A DNA stretch of 33,122 bases from Acidobacteriota bacterium (GTDB lineage Bacteria; Acidobacteriota; Terriglobia; Acidiferrales; UBA7541): positions 1 to 33,122 of the forward strand of contig QHYQ01000200.1 of NCBI GenBank assembly GCA_003224175.1, in the 5' to 3' direction. Shown one piece after another: positions 1 through 10,700 of this stretch. Numbering within the stretch: position 1 is the stretch's first letter; the number at the start of each line of letters is the position of its first letter. The notes beneath the pieces were generated by a model that did not search any database, was not told where the DNA came from, and worked only from the letters and a program-made list of their open reading frames with translations. The translations under genes and the position numbers were made by a program.

Positions 1-1729
1 GCGTCCCGAGTGTCTGCGCATCGTCGATCTTCACCCTGCGCTCGCCCGGCGAGAACTCCACGCTCACTGCCGAGGCGAGTATCGGTTCATTGATGGCGCC
101 GTTCGTCAGGCGCAGATCGTGAAGGTCGAGCTGCCCATGAACAAGCGAGGTGCCGGGCCGCAGCGCACCGGCACAAACAAGCTGCAGAGAAGCGGGCCCT
201 TCGATGGTCCAGCGGGATCCGAATTGCCAGCCAAGAGCGGCCGCCACTGCCCGCAAATCCTGCACTCGACCCGTTTGGCCGGAAATCGTCAGCCGGTAAG
301 GCCAATCCCGCGCGGCATCACCGGCACGAACAGGCCCCAGAGCGCCCTCGATATGGAAGAGTCCTTCAGGAACAGCTCCTGATTGCGCGCCCCGCGGGGC
401 TCGGTTCGATGCCGGGGCGGGGAGACGCACCATGAGCGGCGCCAGAACAAGTGACGATCGGCTCCAGAATCCCTGCATGGGGCCGACGCGAATCGGAGCC
501 AGTTTGCCGCTATCGCTCTGAACAGAAGCACCGTCTGAGATCATGCTGAAATCTTCAACCCGGAGCGGCCAACCGCCAAATTTTGCTTCGAGATCGACGC
601 TGCCGGCGACATTCATTTCCTCAGCTCGGCCTTGGAAGAAAGCGCGGCTCCAATTGACAACGTCCCGGAAACCGATCTGGGACGCGAGCAGCCGCACCTG
701 GGGGTTAAATCCGCGAGACCAATCGATGCTGGCTTCGCCATCTAGGTTCGAGTGCGGCGCCTCCACGAGCCAATGCTCCATCTCTAACCGCGACTCAGCC
801 GGAAGCCAAGCTGCCGTGAGTTCGACGTTTATAGCGGGATTATCGGGCCGCGCCGCAAGATCCCACCGGTGAATGGCCTTGAGGCGAAACCCTCCCTCGA
901 TTTTCCAGAAGCTCCTTATCCCATCGCCGGCCGCGCGGTCGACGCGAGCAGCGAAATCGGCATCGAGAAAGCCACGAACTCCATAATCAGTCCCGCGCGC
1001 AAGACGCGCGGCGTCTGCAAGGGATGCACCTTCCCAACTCAGCCTGAGGTCGGCCGGTCGCAAACGCGCCGAGGTTCCCCCGATGGTTCCCCGCACGCGT
1101 AGTGTGCCGGACCGCTGGAGGACAACCGCGGCACGCATAGGATGCGCCTGGAGATCCAAAGACCAGCGCCCTGCGCTTTGCAGGTTTAGACTGCCGGAAA
1201 CGTCGATCAAAGCGAAGGGAAGCTTTTCCGTGCCTTTCTTGAAATTGATCCGTCCTGCTTCAATATCAATGCGGGAGGCGCGCGCCGGAAGGTCCACTGG
1301 GGGGCGATAAAGTTGGAGTGACTCTTGCGCATTCGCCGGAGGGAGCCATGTTTCGACATTCCATTGGCCGTCTGCCCTGACCAGATTCAGGCTTGGGCGG
1401 CTAAGCGACAACCGGGCAAATTCCATCCGTCCGTGGAACAAAGCCGCCCACCGCAGGCTGGCGGTTAGCCGGTCAGCGCGAAGAAAATATTCCTGGCCGA
1501 AGCGCGCATCCTCGCCAACCGTAACCGAATCAGCCTCGAATTTGGGTCCGCCCAAAAGAGTGAACCCGAAATGCCCCACTTCGACCGGGCGTCCAAACGT
1601 CGCTGCCAGCCTGGCCGACAGTGACCGGCGCAACCAACCGCCCTGCAGGGCGAGCGAAAAAGACCAGCTCGCGAGAATGAGGGAGAGGATCGGAAGGACG
1701 GACCACCAGACAAGTCGCTTGCGCAGCAT
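1..1729 (-). CDS. AsmA-like / large membrane-anchored protein, C-terminus truncated by window edge
   Basis: Not in the ORF track because it has no stop in the window. Reverse complement from ATG at 1727-1729 reads MLRKRLVWWSVLPILSLILASWSFSLALQGGWLRRSLSARLAATFGRPVEVGHFGFTLLGGPKFEADSV...; the codon frame is still coding at 61 (VEFSPGERRVKIDDAQTLG). N-terminal TM helix plus AsmA-like 'GRPVEVGHFGFTLLGGPKFEADSVTVGED' pattern. Confidence 0.75.
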   Translation of the reverse strand, partial: MLRKRLVWWSVLPILSLILASWSFSLALQGGWLRRSLSARLAATFGRPVEVGHFGFTLLGGPKFEADSVTVGEDARFGQEYFLRADRLTASLRWAALFHGRMEFARLSLSRPSLNLVRADGQWNVETWLPPANAQESLQLYRPPVDLPARASRIDIEAGRINFKKGTEKLPFALIDVSGSLNLQSAGRWSLDLQAHPMRAAVVLQRSGTLRVRGTIGGTSARLRPADLRLSWEGASLADAARLARGTDYGVRGFLDADFAARVDRAAGDGIRSFWKIEGGFRLKAIHRWDLAARPDNPAINVELTAAWLPAESRLEMEHWLVEAPHSNLDGEASIDWSRGFNPQVRLLASQIGFRDVVNWSRAFFQGRAEEMNVAGSVDLEAKFGGWPLRVEDFSMISDGASVQSDSGKLAPIRVGPMQGFWSRSSLVLAPLMVRLPAPASNRAPRGAQSGAVPEGLFHIEGALGPVRAGDAARDWPYRLTISGQTGRVQDLRAVAAALGWQFGSRWTIEGPASLQLVCAGALRPGTSLVHGQLDLHDLRLTNGAINEPILASAVSVEFSPGERRVKIDDAQTLGT

Positions 1730-1776
1730 GGCTGAGAATTGTCGCAGATCAACAGGTTGAAGCAAAGAGACGGCTA

Positions 1777-2574
1777 TCAGTGAACCGCGCGCAGCATGCG
1801 GTTCCAGCGCGTTCGCGTGGGTATCTCGATTAGGGTACGCAGGATACTCACGAGACCGCCCCCGAGGGAGCGTTCGCTATAGTCCTGCTCGGAACTTTGG
1901 ACGGACCAGTAGATCACCACGGGCCCGCCCATGATGGCTTCACGATCTACAAAACCCCAATAGCGGCTATCCCAGCTATTGTCGCGGTTATCTCCCATAG
2001 CGAAATAATTGGCTGGAGGCACCACGAGCTCCCCATTTTGGATGTACTTGAAAATCTGATCGGCCCATTCCGGCTGCATGCTGGAGATCAGTTCATCGTG
2101 GCTGGCCGGTGGGAAATTGTAGAGGAAGGCGTTATAAGAAGCGGCCCGGTCATGATAGGCGTACGGCTCATTGAGCTGCTGGCCATTGCGATAAACGTGC
2201 TGGTCAACGATCTTGATCCGATCGCCAGGTAATCCGATAACGCGCTTGACGTAGTGAGGATGATCCTGAAAAGGGAATTTGAATACGATGATGTCGCCCC
2301 GGCGGACGGGACGATAAGGCAGAAGTTTTTCGTACCAGGAATCGCGGCCGCCAAAGATAAATTTGTTTACGAGCAGATGATCGCCCACCAGCAGAGTAGG
2401 TTCCATGGATTGGGAAGGAATCTTAAAAGCCTGGACGACGAAAGTCGTCCCAAAAAGAGCCAGAATCACGGTCACCAGGAGCGATTCAATATATTCGCGC
2501 ACCGAGGTATGCGTGCGCGCTTCCGCTCGCGCAGCCTCTGTGCGGTGCTCGGCAACTGGCGCTATTTCGGCCAT
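1777..2574 (-). CDS. lepB: Signal peptidase I
   Basis: Motifs PSQSMEPTLLVGDHLLVNKF (catalytic Ser), HYVKRVIGLPGDRI (catalytic Lys) and MGDNRDNSWDSRYWGFV, with an N-terminal TM segment. Confidence 0.97.
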   Translation of the reverse strand: MAEIAPVAEHRTEAARAEARTHTSVREYIESLLVTVILALFGTTFVVQAFKIPSQSMEPTLLVGDHLLVNKFIFGGRDSWYEKLLPYRPVRRGDIIVFKFPFQDHPHYVKRVIGLPGDRIKIVDQHVYRNGQQLNEPYAYHDRAASYNAFLYNFPPASHDELISSMQPEWADQIFKYIQNGELVVPPANYFAMGDNRDNSWDSRYWGFVDREAIMGGPVVIYWSVQSSEQDYSERSLGGGLVSILRTLIEIPTRTRWNRMLRAVH

Positions 2575-2595
2575 CCTCTGCAGGACCTCGCTATC

Positions 2596-3309
2596 TCATT
2601 CTACTTCACCCGCGCGGAGCAGTTCGAGCGCCTGCGCCGCCGCGGATTGTTCGGCTTCCTTCTTATTGGGACCCACACCGGTCGCGTTCACCAGCCCGGG
2701 GACATCCACTTGCATCCAGAAAGTCTTCTGATGATCCGGCCCTGCCTCACGGACCACTGCATACCGCGCCGAAGGCAAACCTCTCGCCTGAAGCAATTCC
2801 TGGAGCGCGGATTTATGGTCGGACAGCTCCAGCCGACTCCCTTCCACCTCAATCGCAGTGTCCAACAAGGCCCGCTTCACAAACTCCCGCGCCGCAGGCA
2901 GACCTGCGTCCAAATAAATCGCCGCCACCAAAGCCTCAAAAGCGTCGGCAAGCAATGCGGGCTTCTCTCTCCCGCCGGTCTTCTCCTCGCCTTTACCAAG
3001 GCGGAGGTAATTTCCCAAAGCCAAGCGACGCGCCGCAACACAGAGTGACGCCGCGCTTACCAATCGTGCGCGGCTCTTGGACAATTGTCCCTCGCTCCAG
3101 GCCGCGAACGTGCCGACGAGATACTCACTGACCAGCATGCCGAGCACGGAGTCTCCCAAGTATTCGAGCTGCTCGTTATCGGGACGAATCCGAGTCGTAG
3201 CGTCTTCGGGCACAGCGGAACAGTGAGTGAGCGCCCGCTCCAGGAGTTCCGGCTGACGGAACCGGTAGCGAATGGCTTGCTCCAGTTCCTCCAGCCGGTT
3301 TTCACGCAT
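2596..3309 (-). CDS. rnc: Ribonuclease III
   Basis: NEQLEYLGDSVLGMLVSEYL signature, ADAFEALVAAIYLDAG, and C-terminal dsRBD (DHKSALQELLQARG...NKKEAEQSAAAQALELL). Confidence 0.97.
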   Translation of the reverse strand: MRENRLEELEQAIRYRFRQPELLERALTHCSAVPEDATTRIRPDNEQLEYLGDSVLGMLVSEYLVGTFAAWSEGQLSKSRARLVSAASLCVAARRLALGNYLRLGKGEEKTGGREKPALLADAFEALVAAIYLDAGLPAAREFVKRALLDTAIEVEGSRLELSDHKSALQELLQARGLPSARYAVVREAGPDHQKTFWMQVDVPGLVNATGVGPNKKEAEQSAAAQALELLRAGEVE

Positions 3310-3323
3310 CGGCGCGATAGAGA

Positions 3324-4172
3324 TTATTTGGGCGCCTCCAGGCTATTCTGCGACTTCTTCTTGACGTCCTCGAGACCAGTCTTGCATTGCGCTTGCAGCG
3401 GACCTGCCGTGGAACACTTCGTAAATGAGGTGATCGCGTCGGTAAAATGACTGGTCAGCTGGTTCGCGACACCCAAGAGATAAAAATCAACGGGATCGGG
3501 AGTGGCGGACAGCTCTACCGATTGATTGAGCTCGGCAATCGCGTCATCGTATTTACCCGTCTTTACCTCGGCAACGCCTATGCCATCGTGGCACATAGCT
3601 AACTTATCGTTCTTGGCCTTGGTAAATGCGGCGTCGTCCATTTCCTCGGGCTTGGGCATCGTGGTTAGCAGTTGGATGCCATGCTTGGCGTAGTCCTGAG
3701 CTTTCGCGAGTTGCTGGGCGGCGTCCGGCGTCTGCGCGGTCACCCGCCGAGGGATGGCCCAGGCGAGCAGCGGCAGAACGTCGACGTTGTCCGGATTTAT
3801 TTCCACGGCCTTGCTCCCAGCGGTAACCATCTTGTCGGCCTGATTGGTACTGAGATAGGCAGAAGCGAGCTCGGAATAGACCGCGCCTGCGTAAACGCTC
3901 ATTGGATACTTCGCCAGAAAACCCTCACCGACTTCGATTAGTTTTGAGGGATCCCCGGTGCGGGCGTCATAAACTTCTTTGTAGGCCTTGAGTTCGTCTT
4001 TGTTCGCCGCCCCACTCTGTTCACCGGGCTTGGTCTGATCGAGTGAACTGTTTCCCTGATCTTTTTGATCTTTTTGATCTTTCTTGTTTTTCTGGTTCTG
4101 GGCCCATGCTACAGACATCAAGGAAAAACTCAGCAGAACAAGTGCGCTCGCTTTCGCTATGGAATGCCTCAT
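3324..4172 (-). CDS. Secreted TPR-repeat protein
   Basis: ORF 3324..4211; the better start is ATG 4172 (MRHSIAKASALVLLSFSLMSVAWAQ, signal peptide) preceded by an AAGGAGAG Shine-Dalgarno. TPR-like helices (YAGAVYSELASAYLSTNQADKMVTAGSKAVEINPDNVDVLPLLAWA). Confidence 0.8.
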   Translation of the reverse strand: MRHSIAKASALVLLSFSLMSVAWAQNQKNKKDQKDQKDQGNSSLDQTKPGEQSGAANKDELKAYKEVYDARTGDPSKLIEVGEGFLAKYPMSVYAGAVYSELASAYLSTNQADKMVTAGSKAVEINPDNVDVLPLLAWAIPRRVTAQTPDAAQQLAKAQDYAKHGIQLLTTMPKPEEMDDAAFTKAKNDKLAMCHDGIGVAEVKTGKYDDAIAELNQSVELSATPDPVDFYLLGVANQLTSHFTDAITSFTKCSTAGPLQAQCKTGLEDVKKKSQNSLEAPK

Positions 4173-4251
4173 TACAACTCTCCTTCTTTGATTTTCCGGG
4201 CCCGCCAACATGCGGACCTCGGCCGTTCTTCGACCACATGACTCCCGCGCA

Positions 4252-5826
4252 TCATTCCGGCGGCCGATTGCTTACCGCCGGCTGGTATGCTTGCTCGATG
4301 CCGCGCTGAGCAGCCAAACGCGCCGTTTCCGACGCATTGTCGATTGCCAAGGCAGCACGATACTCCTGAAGGGCCTGTTCGCGATCATCTTCCAAATCGT
4401 GCATGCGACCAAGATAGATGTGCGACCAGGCAAGCGTAGCAGGTTCGGGCCGCATCTCCGCCGAATCTGCAAGAGCCGCGGCCACCACCTGCTCGAAGAG
4501 TGCTCTGGCATGTTCGGCATCTCCCTGCAACACGGAAGCAACCGCCAATCCGTAGAGGGCGCGTGGCTGCCCCGGACTCTTCTCCAAGACTCGCTGAAAC
4601 GCCTCCGCTGCCGCTGCCGCGTTTCGCTCTGCAATCATACGCTCGGCCGCGCTCAACTCCGCTTCCAAATCGGAAGCGGCACTTCCCGCATTCTGTTTTT
4701 TCGCTCCAAGGCCCTCAGCCCTTTCGCGGGCTGGTTCTGCATCGGATGCCGGCGCAAATTTCACGGTTTGCAGGCGCTGTTGTTCAGAAACGACATCGAT
4801 GGAACGCAGCAGATCCGGAAAATAGAGGTCCATGGCCGGTTCGGAGCGCTCAAATTTCGAGAGCGCTTTGAGCAGTGGCCGGATCAGAACGTAACCATCA
4901 GCTTCGGCGACGTTTACTTCATCCGCAAGCTGTGCGGGCGGCAGCCTGCGCACTCGAAACTCCACGGCACGAACGAAGCATTCGTCAAAAAAAGATGTGA
5001 GATCGGCGCGGTATTCATAGGGAAGATTGGGAGCGCGGTCCGCGAGGAACAGCAACGGTTGTTCGCCGACCAGCTTTTCGCGATAACGAATGGGCAACGG
5101 GTCCAGCAAGTAATGCAGGAATGCATGGCGCATCAGGTCGAAAGAGGGCGACGCGGGATTGAGGACCACAACATACCGGTCTCCGATGTTGCGCACATTC
5201 GTTTCATTGCCGACCATAGGCTCTACGTACGCCCGGAACGTCCGCACTCCCGGACGGATGATTTCTCGAAGATAAGCGCTGGAGGCTAGGACGATTTGTC
5301 CGAGTGGCTCGCGAACACTGGAGGCAGCGCGCTCATAGGCAGGCTCGAATTGGCGCCAGAGCTCTTCAATTTGCGCTTCCTGGTAGAAATTCGCGAGCAC
5401 TCCGCTAAAACCATCGAGCGCCAGCACACCTGGCGGCAATTCCTCACGTTTAGGGGAGAGCTCGAACTTCGGCGCCGGTCCGGCGATCAAGGCAAAAGTC
5501 ATGAAGCGGGAGAGAGTTGCTCCGGAGTCACCCAGAGCATGCTGGCGATAGTAATCGCGCAATGCTTCTGTTGCAGGGCCGTGGAGCGAACGCAAGCGGG
5601 CTCGCAACCGCGCCAAATCCGGAGTCCCTGCAGCCGGATCTGCTCCGAAACCCGCAGCAACGAGAGCACACATGGTGGCAAAAACCTGGGGGTTGGCTTC
5701 GACGCCGATGGGGCCGGTCGATTCGTTCTGCGGCGAAGCCGCTTCGGGAGAAGCCGGAACCGCCCACACGCAAGCCGCAAAAGAAAGAAGCAGGGCCCCG
5801 ATCCAGTTCAATCGGGCCGATGCCAC
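4252..5826 (-). CDS. Conserved secreted TPR-containing protein of unknown function
   Basis: 524-aa ORF with N-terminal signal peptide (MASARLNWIGALLLSFAACVWA) and C-terminal TPR units (AAEAFQRVLEKSPGQPRALYGLAVASVLQGDAEHARALFEQVV; YLGRMHDLEDDREQALQEYRAAL). Confidence 0.8.
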   Translation of the reverse strand: MASARLNWIGALLLSFAACVWAVPASPEAASPQNESTGPIGVEANPQVFATMCALVAAGFGADPAAGTPDLARLRARLRSLHGPATEALRDYYRQHALGDSGATLSRFMTFALIAGPAPKFELSPKREELPPGVLALDGFSGVLANFYQEAQIEELWRQFEPAYERAASSVREPLGQIVLASSAYLREIIRPGVRTFRAYVEPMVGNETNVRNIGDRYVVVLNPASPSFDLMRHAFLHYLLDPLPIRYREKLVGEQPLLFLADRAPNLPYEYRADLTSFFDECFVRAVEFRVRRLPPAQLADEVNVAEADGYVLIRPLLKALSKFERSEPAMDLYFPDLLRSIDVVSEQQRLQTVKFAPASDAEPARERAEGLGAKKQNAGSAASDLEAELSAAERMIAERNAAAAAEAFQRVLEKSPGQPRALYGLAVASVLQGDAEHARALFEQVVAAALADSAEMRPEPATLAWSHIYLGRMHDLEDDREQALQEYRAALAIDNASETARLAAQRGIEQAYQPAVSNRPPE

Positions 5827-6130
5827 ACGATCGCTGATCCTCGCGGGAATAGCCGACCTCGTGCCGCCTACCTCTTCTGCGGCTGAAACCCATTACAAAG
5901 AGCCTGCGGCGAACGGTCAGACCACGTCTGACCTCGGAATACGCAGCAAAGATCAGCGCATTCGCGTGCTTCCAATTTACAAGGCGACCCGCAGAAGGTC
6001 AAGAATTAGGGCGAGGCGAAACGTACATCAATCCCTTGATGCTCCGCCTGAGAACAACCGAAATAGCGGTGTGCGTACTCACGGCTATGATTTCGGGCAG
6101 ACTAACGAGGAATTGGGCCGGCCGAGAGCG

Positions 6131-6862
6131 TCACCCGCGTACCCGGATTTGGCTGAAGCTCAAGATCACACGGCCACCGGAGGTGGGGCGGCCAAAGCTC
6201 ATCTGCGGGCGGAATCGCGAGAAAAACAGAACCTGGTCCAGTTCGCGCTGCATGTTTTCATCCACCTGACCGGAAATCACACGATAGCTTACCGCCTGAC
6301 CATCGGCGTTTACCATGGCTTCGACGAGAAGCGGATGCTGTCCACCTGTGCGCGTCATCTCCTCGAGTTTAGTCATCTGAAATCCGGCCAACGCCTCCAG
6401 CCGAGCCGGCTGCAGCAAGTTTGTGGGCGAATCGGGCGTCGCAGCTCCTACGGGCATGCCCGTGCCCAAAACCTGGTAAACCAACGCAAAAACAAACAAA
6501 GCCACCACGATGCCGCCGGTCGCCGGCAGAGCAAGAGGCTCAAGTATATTCTCCAGCATAAGGTCCAAGCGATTCGTGGTCCGGCGCAGACGTGCCCCAA
6601 ATCCCCCAAATGCTCGTGAGTTTGATACCGCGAGGAGGATGCGGACGCCCAAGTCCGCCGGAGGCGACGGGCGCGGGGCTAGAGACATGATTCGCTGTAT
6701 GCGCCGATACCGCTCCAGCTCGCGACGGCAGGAGGGGCAAGTTTCAAGATGCGAGCCGATACTGGCATGTCCCTCAGGACCCAGAGTGTCCGGCAGAGCG
6801 CCGTCAAGGTAACCGGGTAACAATCGCATCACTCGACCACAGGTCATATTCTTAATCTCCAC
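6131..6862 (-). CDS. Zinc-finger (ZAS) anti-sigma factor, membrane-anchored
   Basis: HLETCPSC matches the HxxxCxxC zinc anti-sigma motif; central TM segment; start overlaps the end of the adjacent ECF sigma gene. Confidence 0.85.
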   Translation of the reverse strand: MEIKNMTCGRVMRLLPGYLDGALPDTLGPEGHASIGSHLETCPSCRRELERYRRIQRIMSLAPRPSPPADLGVRILLAVSNSRAFGGFGARLRRTTNRLDLMLENILEPLALPATGGIVVALFVFALVYQVLGTGMPVGAATPDSPTNLLQPARLEALAGFQMTKLEEMTRTGGQHPLLVEAMVNADGQAVSYRVISGQVDENMQRELDQVLFFSRFRPQMSFGRPTSGGRVILSFSQIRVRG

Positions 6863-7532
6863 ACTTCATGCGGGAGACCGCCAGAAATCCCGCATGGGGC
6901 ATCGATTTACGGGGCACCAAAACCGGTTCGAGGATTTCGCGGAGCATCCGGCGTCCGCGCAAAATGCGAGACTTCACGGTACCCACAGAAACATCCAGGA
7001 CCTCGGCCACGTCTTCGTAGGCGAGGCCCTCCAAGTCACGCAGGATGACCGCCGTGCGAAAGACAGCAGGCACTTCTCGCAATGCGTTCTGGACCGTGTC
7101 CTGAATCTCACGACTGGCGAGTTCATCGAACGGAGACGCGGCGGTATCCTCGAAATCGGCCGAGCCGTCCAGTTTCTCATCCTCGATCGAACTCTGGAAT
7201 CGCAAATGCCGCCAGAACCAGCGCCTGTAATTCAAACTTTCGCGCACCGCAATGCGGTACAGCCAAGTCTTGAGCGAGCTGCCCTGACGAAATGCGCGAA
7301 TGCCGCGATATGCTTTTAGAAACACTTCTTGCGTCACGTCGGCAGCATCATTCGGATTGCGCAATATTCCCGATATAACCGCGTAGACCGGGGCGTGATA
7401 GTAAGTCACGAGCCAATCGAAAGCCGCCTCGGAGCCGCTGCGCAACTCCGTCATGATCTCGGCTTCGTCCTGAGGCCAGGTGAGGACGTGTGCCAAGTCA
7501 GACACGACCAACCCCTCTCTTTCCCATAGCAC
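6852..7532 (-). CDS. ECF-family RNA polymerase sigma factor
   Basis: Region 2 (DAADVTQEVFLKAYRGIRAFRQGSSLKTWLYRIAVRESLNYRR) and region 4 (VPAVFRTAVILRDLEGLAYEDVAEVLDVSVGTVKSRILRGRRMLRE). Confidence 0.95.
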   Translation of the reverse strand: MLWEREGLVVSDLAHVLTWPQDEAEIMTELRSGSEAAFDWLVTYYHAPVYAVISGILRNPNDAADVTQEVFLKAYRGIRAFRQGSSLKTWLYRIAVRESLNYRRWFWRHLRFQSSIEDEKLDGSADFEDTAASPFDELASREIQDTVQNALREVPAVFRTAVILRDLEGLAYEDVAEVLDVSVGTVKSRILRGRRMLREILEPVLVPRKSMPHAGFLAVSRMKCGD

Positions 7533-7725
7533 CGAATCCGAGGACCACCCGCCGTTCAGGTCGTGCCGCCTGATTCCGATGCTGCGGAAACTCCTACAAA
7601 ATTAGACACCAATTGCGGCAGGGATGTTCCCCGCTTCCTAGTATTCTCGCGCGCCTGCAGCCTATTTGCAAATGGGCGCTCGAGGGGGCAAATTCCGCCT
7701 TTATAGCTGTTCTCTACTTCGTGCG

Positions 7726-10700
7726 TCACCAGATCAGTTTGAGCGCAACCTGGATCTGCCGGGAGGTGGTTTGCGTGGAGGTAATGAGGCCTGCGCTGGA
7801 AACGGGCAGGCCGTTCTGATCGAAGACGGCCAAGTTTTGGGTTGGGGAGGCGAAATTGGCACGGTTGAGAATGTTAAAGAATTCCGCCCTGAACTGAGCA
7901 TTGAAATTCTCAGAAATGCGCTTCACGGGATTGTTCTTGAAAACCGAGAAATCCAGATTCGATATCCCTGGCCCAACCAGGCTATTTCGACCCAAATTTC
8001 CCCAGCGGTTGGCGCCGGGAAAGGCGAGGCACTGAGTTTTGATATAGGCGTTGGGGTTGCCGGGATTGGTCAACGCAGCGCATCCCGGTCCTCCACCCAA
8101 ACTGGGCGGCTCGCTCGTCTCGTCCAATTTCATTCCAGCCGGATCGCCGCCTAGAATGGGCGTAAAAGGCTGTCCTGTGCTGGCCTTGTAAACGCCGCCG
8201 AATTGCCAGCAGCTCAGAGGCCATTTTGGAAAGGCGGAATTCGACGCCGGACCGGGCACCTCCCAAGTAAAGTTAAGCACCAACGTCTGGGCCACGTTGA
8301 AGTCCGAGAGCCCGCGTGAAGTCCGCTGATCAAAGAACAATTGGTTGAAGAGCCCATTAGGAAAAGCATCGTCGGCCTCTGTCGCGGACAAGGTATCGAT
8401 GCTCTTGCCCCAGGTGTAAGCAGCGTGAAACTCAATCCCGTGGCTCACGCGCTTCACAAGATCTGCCTGCAACGCGTCATAAATGGAATTGGCCTGCCAG
8501 AGCGTGGAGTCAATCCGGCCGAAATTTGGGTTGAGCGTTTGGCTGCTCACGTTTGGCGGAAACACGTAGCCCGTCGGCGTGAGCGTGGGCAGCACCATAT
8601 CGATGTTATCGACGCGATAGGGCAAATGGACCCCGCGCGACCCCACGTAACCGACGGTAAGCGCGATCGTCGATGATAGCTCGCGTGCCAGGCTCAAATT
8701 CCATTGCATCACGTAGTTGCGCTTTGGATTTTGCTCGACATAAGTACCCAGGCCAGAACCCGCCTGCGCATTGAATTTTTGATAAGCCTCAGTGGGAAAC
8801 GCGCCTGGGAGGAGCGTATTTGCGAAGATGGAATTCACAAATGGCACCGCACGCTGGAAGGAAAGATTGAATTCATAGGGGAGCGGCAGCACGTCAAAAA
8901 TGCCGAATCCACTGCGGACCAGAGTTTTTCCACCACGCGGATTCCAGGCAAAGCCGACGCGCGGCTCGAAATTCCGTAGCGTCGGATTCTGGAAAAAGGG
9001 CGCTCCCACGTGCGGCACGGCGTCGGTCGGATGAAGCAGGTTAGAAATCCGGTTATGCGCCTCCGTGGGCACGGTCACCATTTCATAGCGCAGCCCGGCG
9101 TTGACGATGAAGTTCCTTCGCAGCCGGATATCGTCTTGAACATAGGCGCCCACTAGAGTTTCGCGTAATCCGATATCCGGCAAGCCGCCCGTTTGGATTC
9201 CCTGAAAGACTCGGGGCCGATTCGCCAAGAAATCCGAGAGTGAGTCGAATCGGAAGACGCCATTTACATTGCCAGTCGATAACTCATTACTCTGCATCCG
9301 TTCAACCACGCCTCCGAGACTGATCGCATGTATACCGCGCGTAAGAAAGAGGTCGTCGCCACCCTGAAAGGAATTCCATGCCAACGACCTGTTAAAACCT
9401 TGCGGCGTAGGTCCTCCCGTGAAACCGGTCACGCCGGGCACCGCACGCACGCCACCCACAAATTCTTCGGGCACGAAGCCATAACTAGAATCGACCATCA
9501 GCGGATTTATAACTCTGGATACTCTTCCTTCAGTTCCCACCGCGCGGCTAAAGCCGAAGCGGGCTGCATTTAAAGAATTCGCGCTGAATACGTGTTGCTC
9601 GTGAAGGGTCGCCACCTGGCGCGCCGAAACAATGTCGGAATGCAATTCGTTAAACTCGTCGGGCTGCACGGTCTTGGAGCTGTCGCGCATGTAGCTCACT
9701 TCGGCGCTGTCCGTCCCCGAGAACTTGTGATCCAGGCGCACCGTAAAGTAGTTCTCATTAGTGACCTGCTGCCCCGCGAAGGTGAAGATTCCGGTATCGC
9801 CTGCACCCAATAGAGGGCCATTCGGCAAGGGATAAAAGGCGTTCAGGAATCTCGCTACCGCAGGATCAACCGGCACGGCCCCAGTGGACAGTTGCCCGTT
9901 GCGCGCTGCCGGGGAAGGGACTGTATCCACCGTGGTTACGCCCAGCGATTGGCGGAGTCCCTCGTAATCTCCAAAGACGAAGGTGCGGTCCTTTTGGATC
10001 GGCCCTCCCGCGGAGCCGCCAAACTGATTGCGTTTGAAAGGCGGGATTTGGCCGTCAAAGAAATTTCGCGCATCCAGCGCGCTGTTGCGAAGAAATTCGT
10101 AGACGTCACCGTGAAGAGCATTGGTCCCCGAGCGGGTCACAGCATTGATAACGCCTCCCGAAGTACGTCCGTACGCTGCCGGATAATTGCTCCCCAGAAC
10201 GGAGACCTGTTCCACGGCGTCGATGCCGAGATTATCGCCCAGCACGCTGCCTGGAGCGCCGTTCGCGTAGTCATTGATGCTAACTCCGTCGAGGCGATAG
10301 CTGTTCTGATCCGGTCTTGCCCCGGAGACACTCACCGGCGCGCCAAATCCGCGGTCGACATTGCCGCCGCCGGTCGCGCTGCCCGTTTGAACGCCGGTGA
10401 CGCCGGCTTGCAGAGTCGCGAGTTGCGCCCAATCGCGGCCGTTCAGCGGAGTTTCACGGACGGTCGAGGCATTCACGTTGCCGCCGCAGCAGCCGGAGGC
10501 CTGGCTGATCGGCGCGGGAGGCGCCACGGTTCTGACAACCTTTTTGGGATCGCCGGGCCGCATGACGATGTTCAGCACGCGATCTGTTCCGACCCCAACG
10601 CTAATGTTGGTCAACATCTGAGTGATAAAGCCCGGAGCCGAGATGATGATTTCATAGGCCGCCGGCGGCAGGGCGGGAAAGTTGTAGACGCCTCCGGTGT

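Noticed and set aside
2254-3048. 264-aa plus-strand ORF opposite lepB/rnc
   Set aside because: Antisense to two clearly recognised genes; low-complexity, no recognisable motif.
4210-5289. 359-aa plus-strand ORF
   Set aside because: Antisense to the 4252..5826 TPR protein, which has a signal peptide and TPR repeats; shadow ORF in GC-rich DNA.
5672-6619. 315-aa plus-strand ORF
   Set aside because: Spans the antisense of two genes and an intergenic gap; composition is not protein-like.
9417-9433. Sequence CCCGTGAAACCGGTCACG resembling half a parS site
   Set aside because: Not palindromic around CACGTG and inside the TonB receptor gene; does not match the parS consensus.
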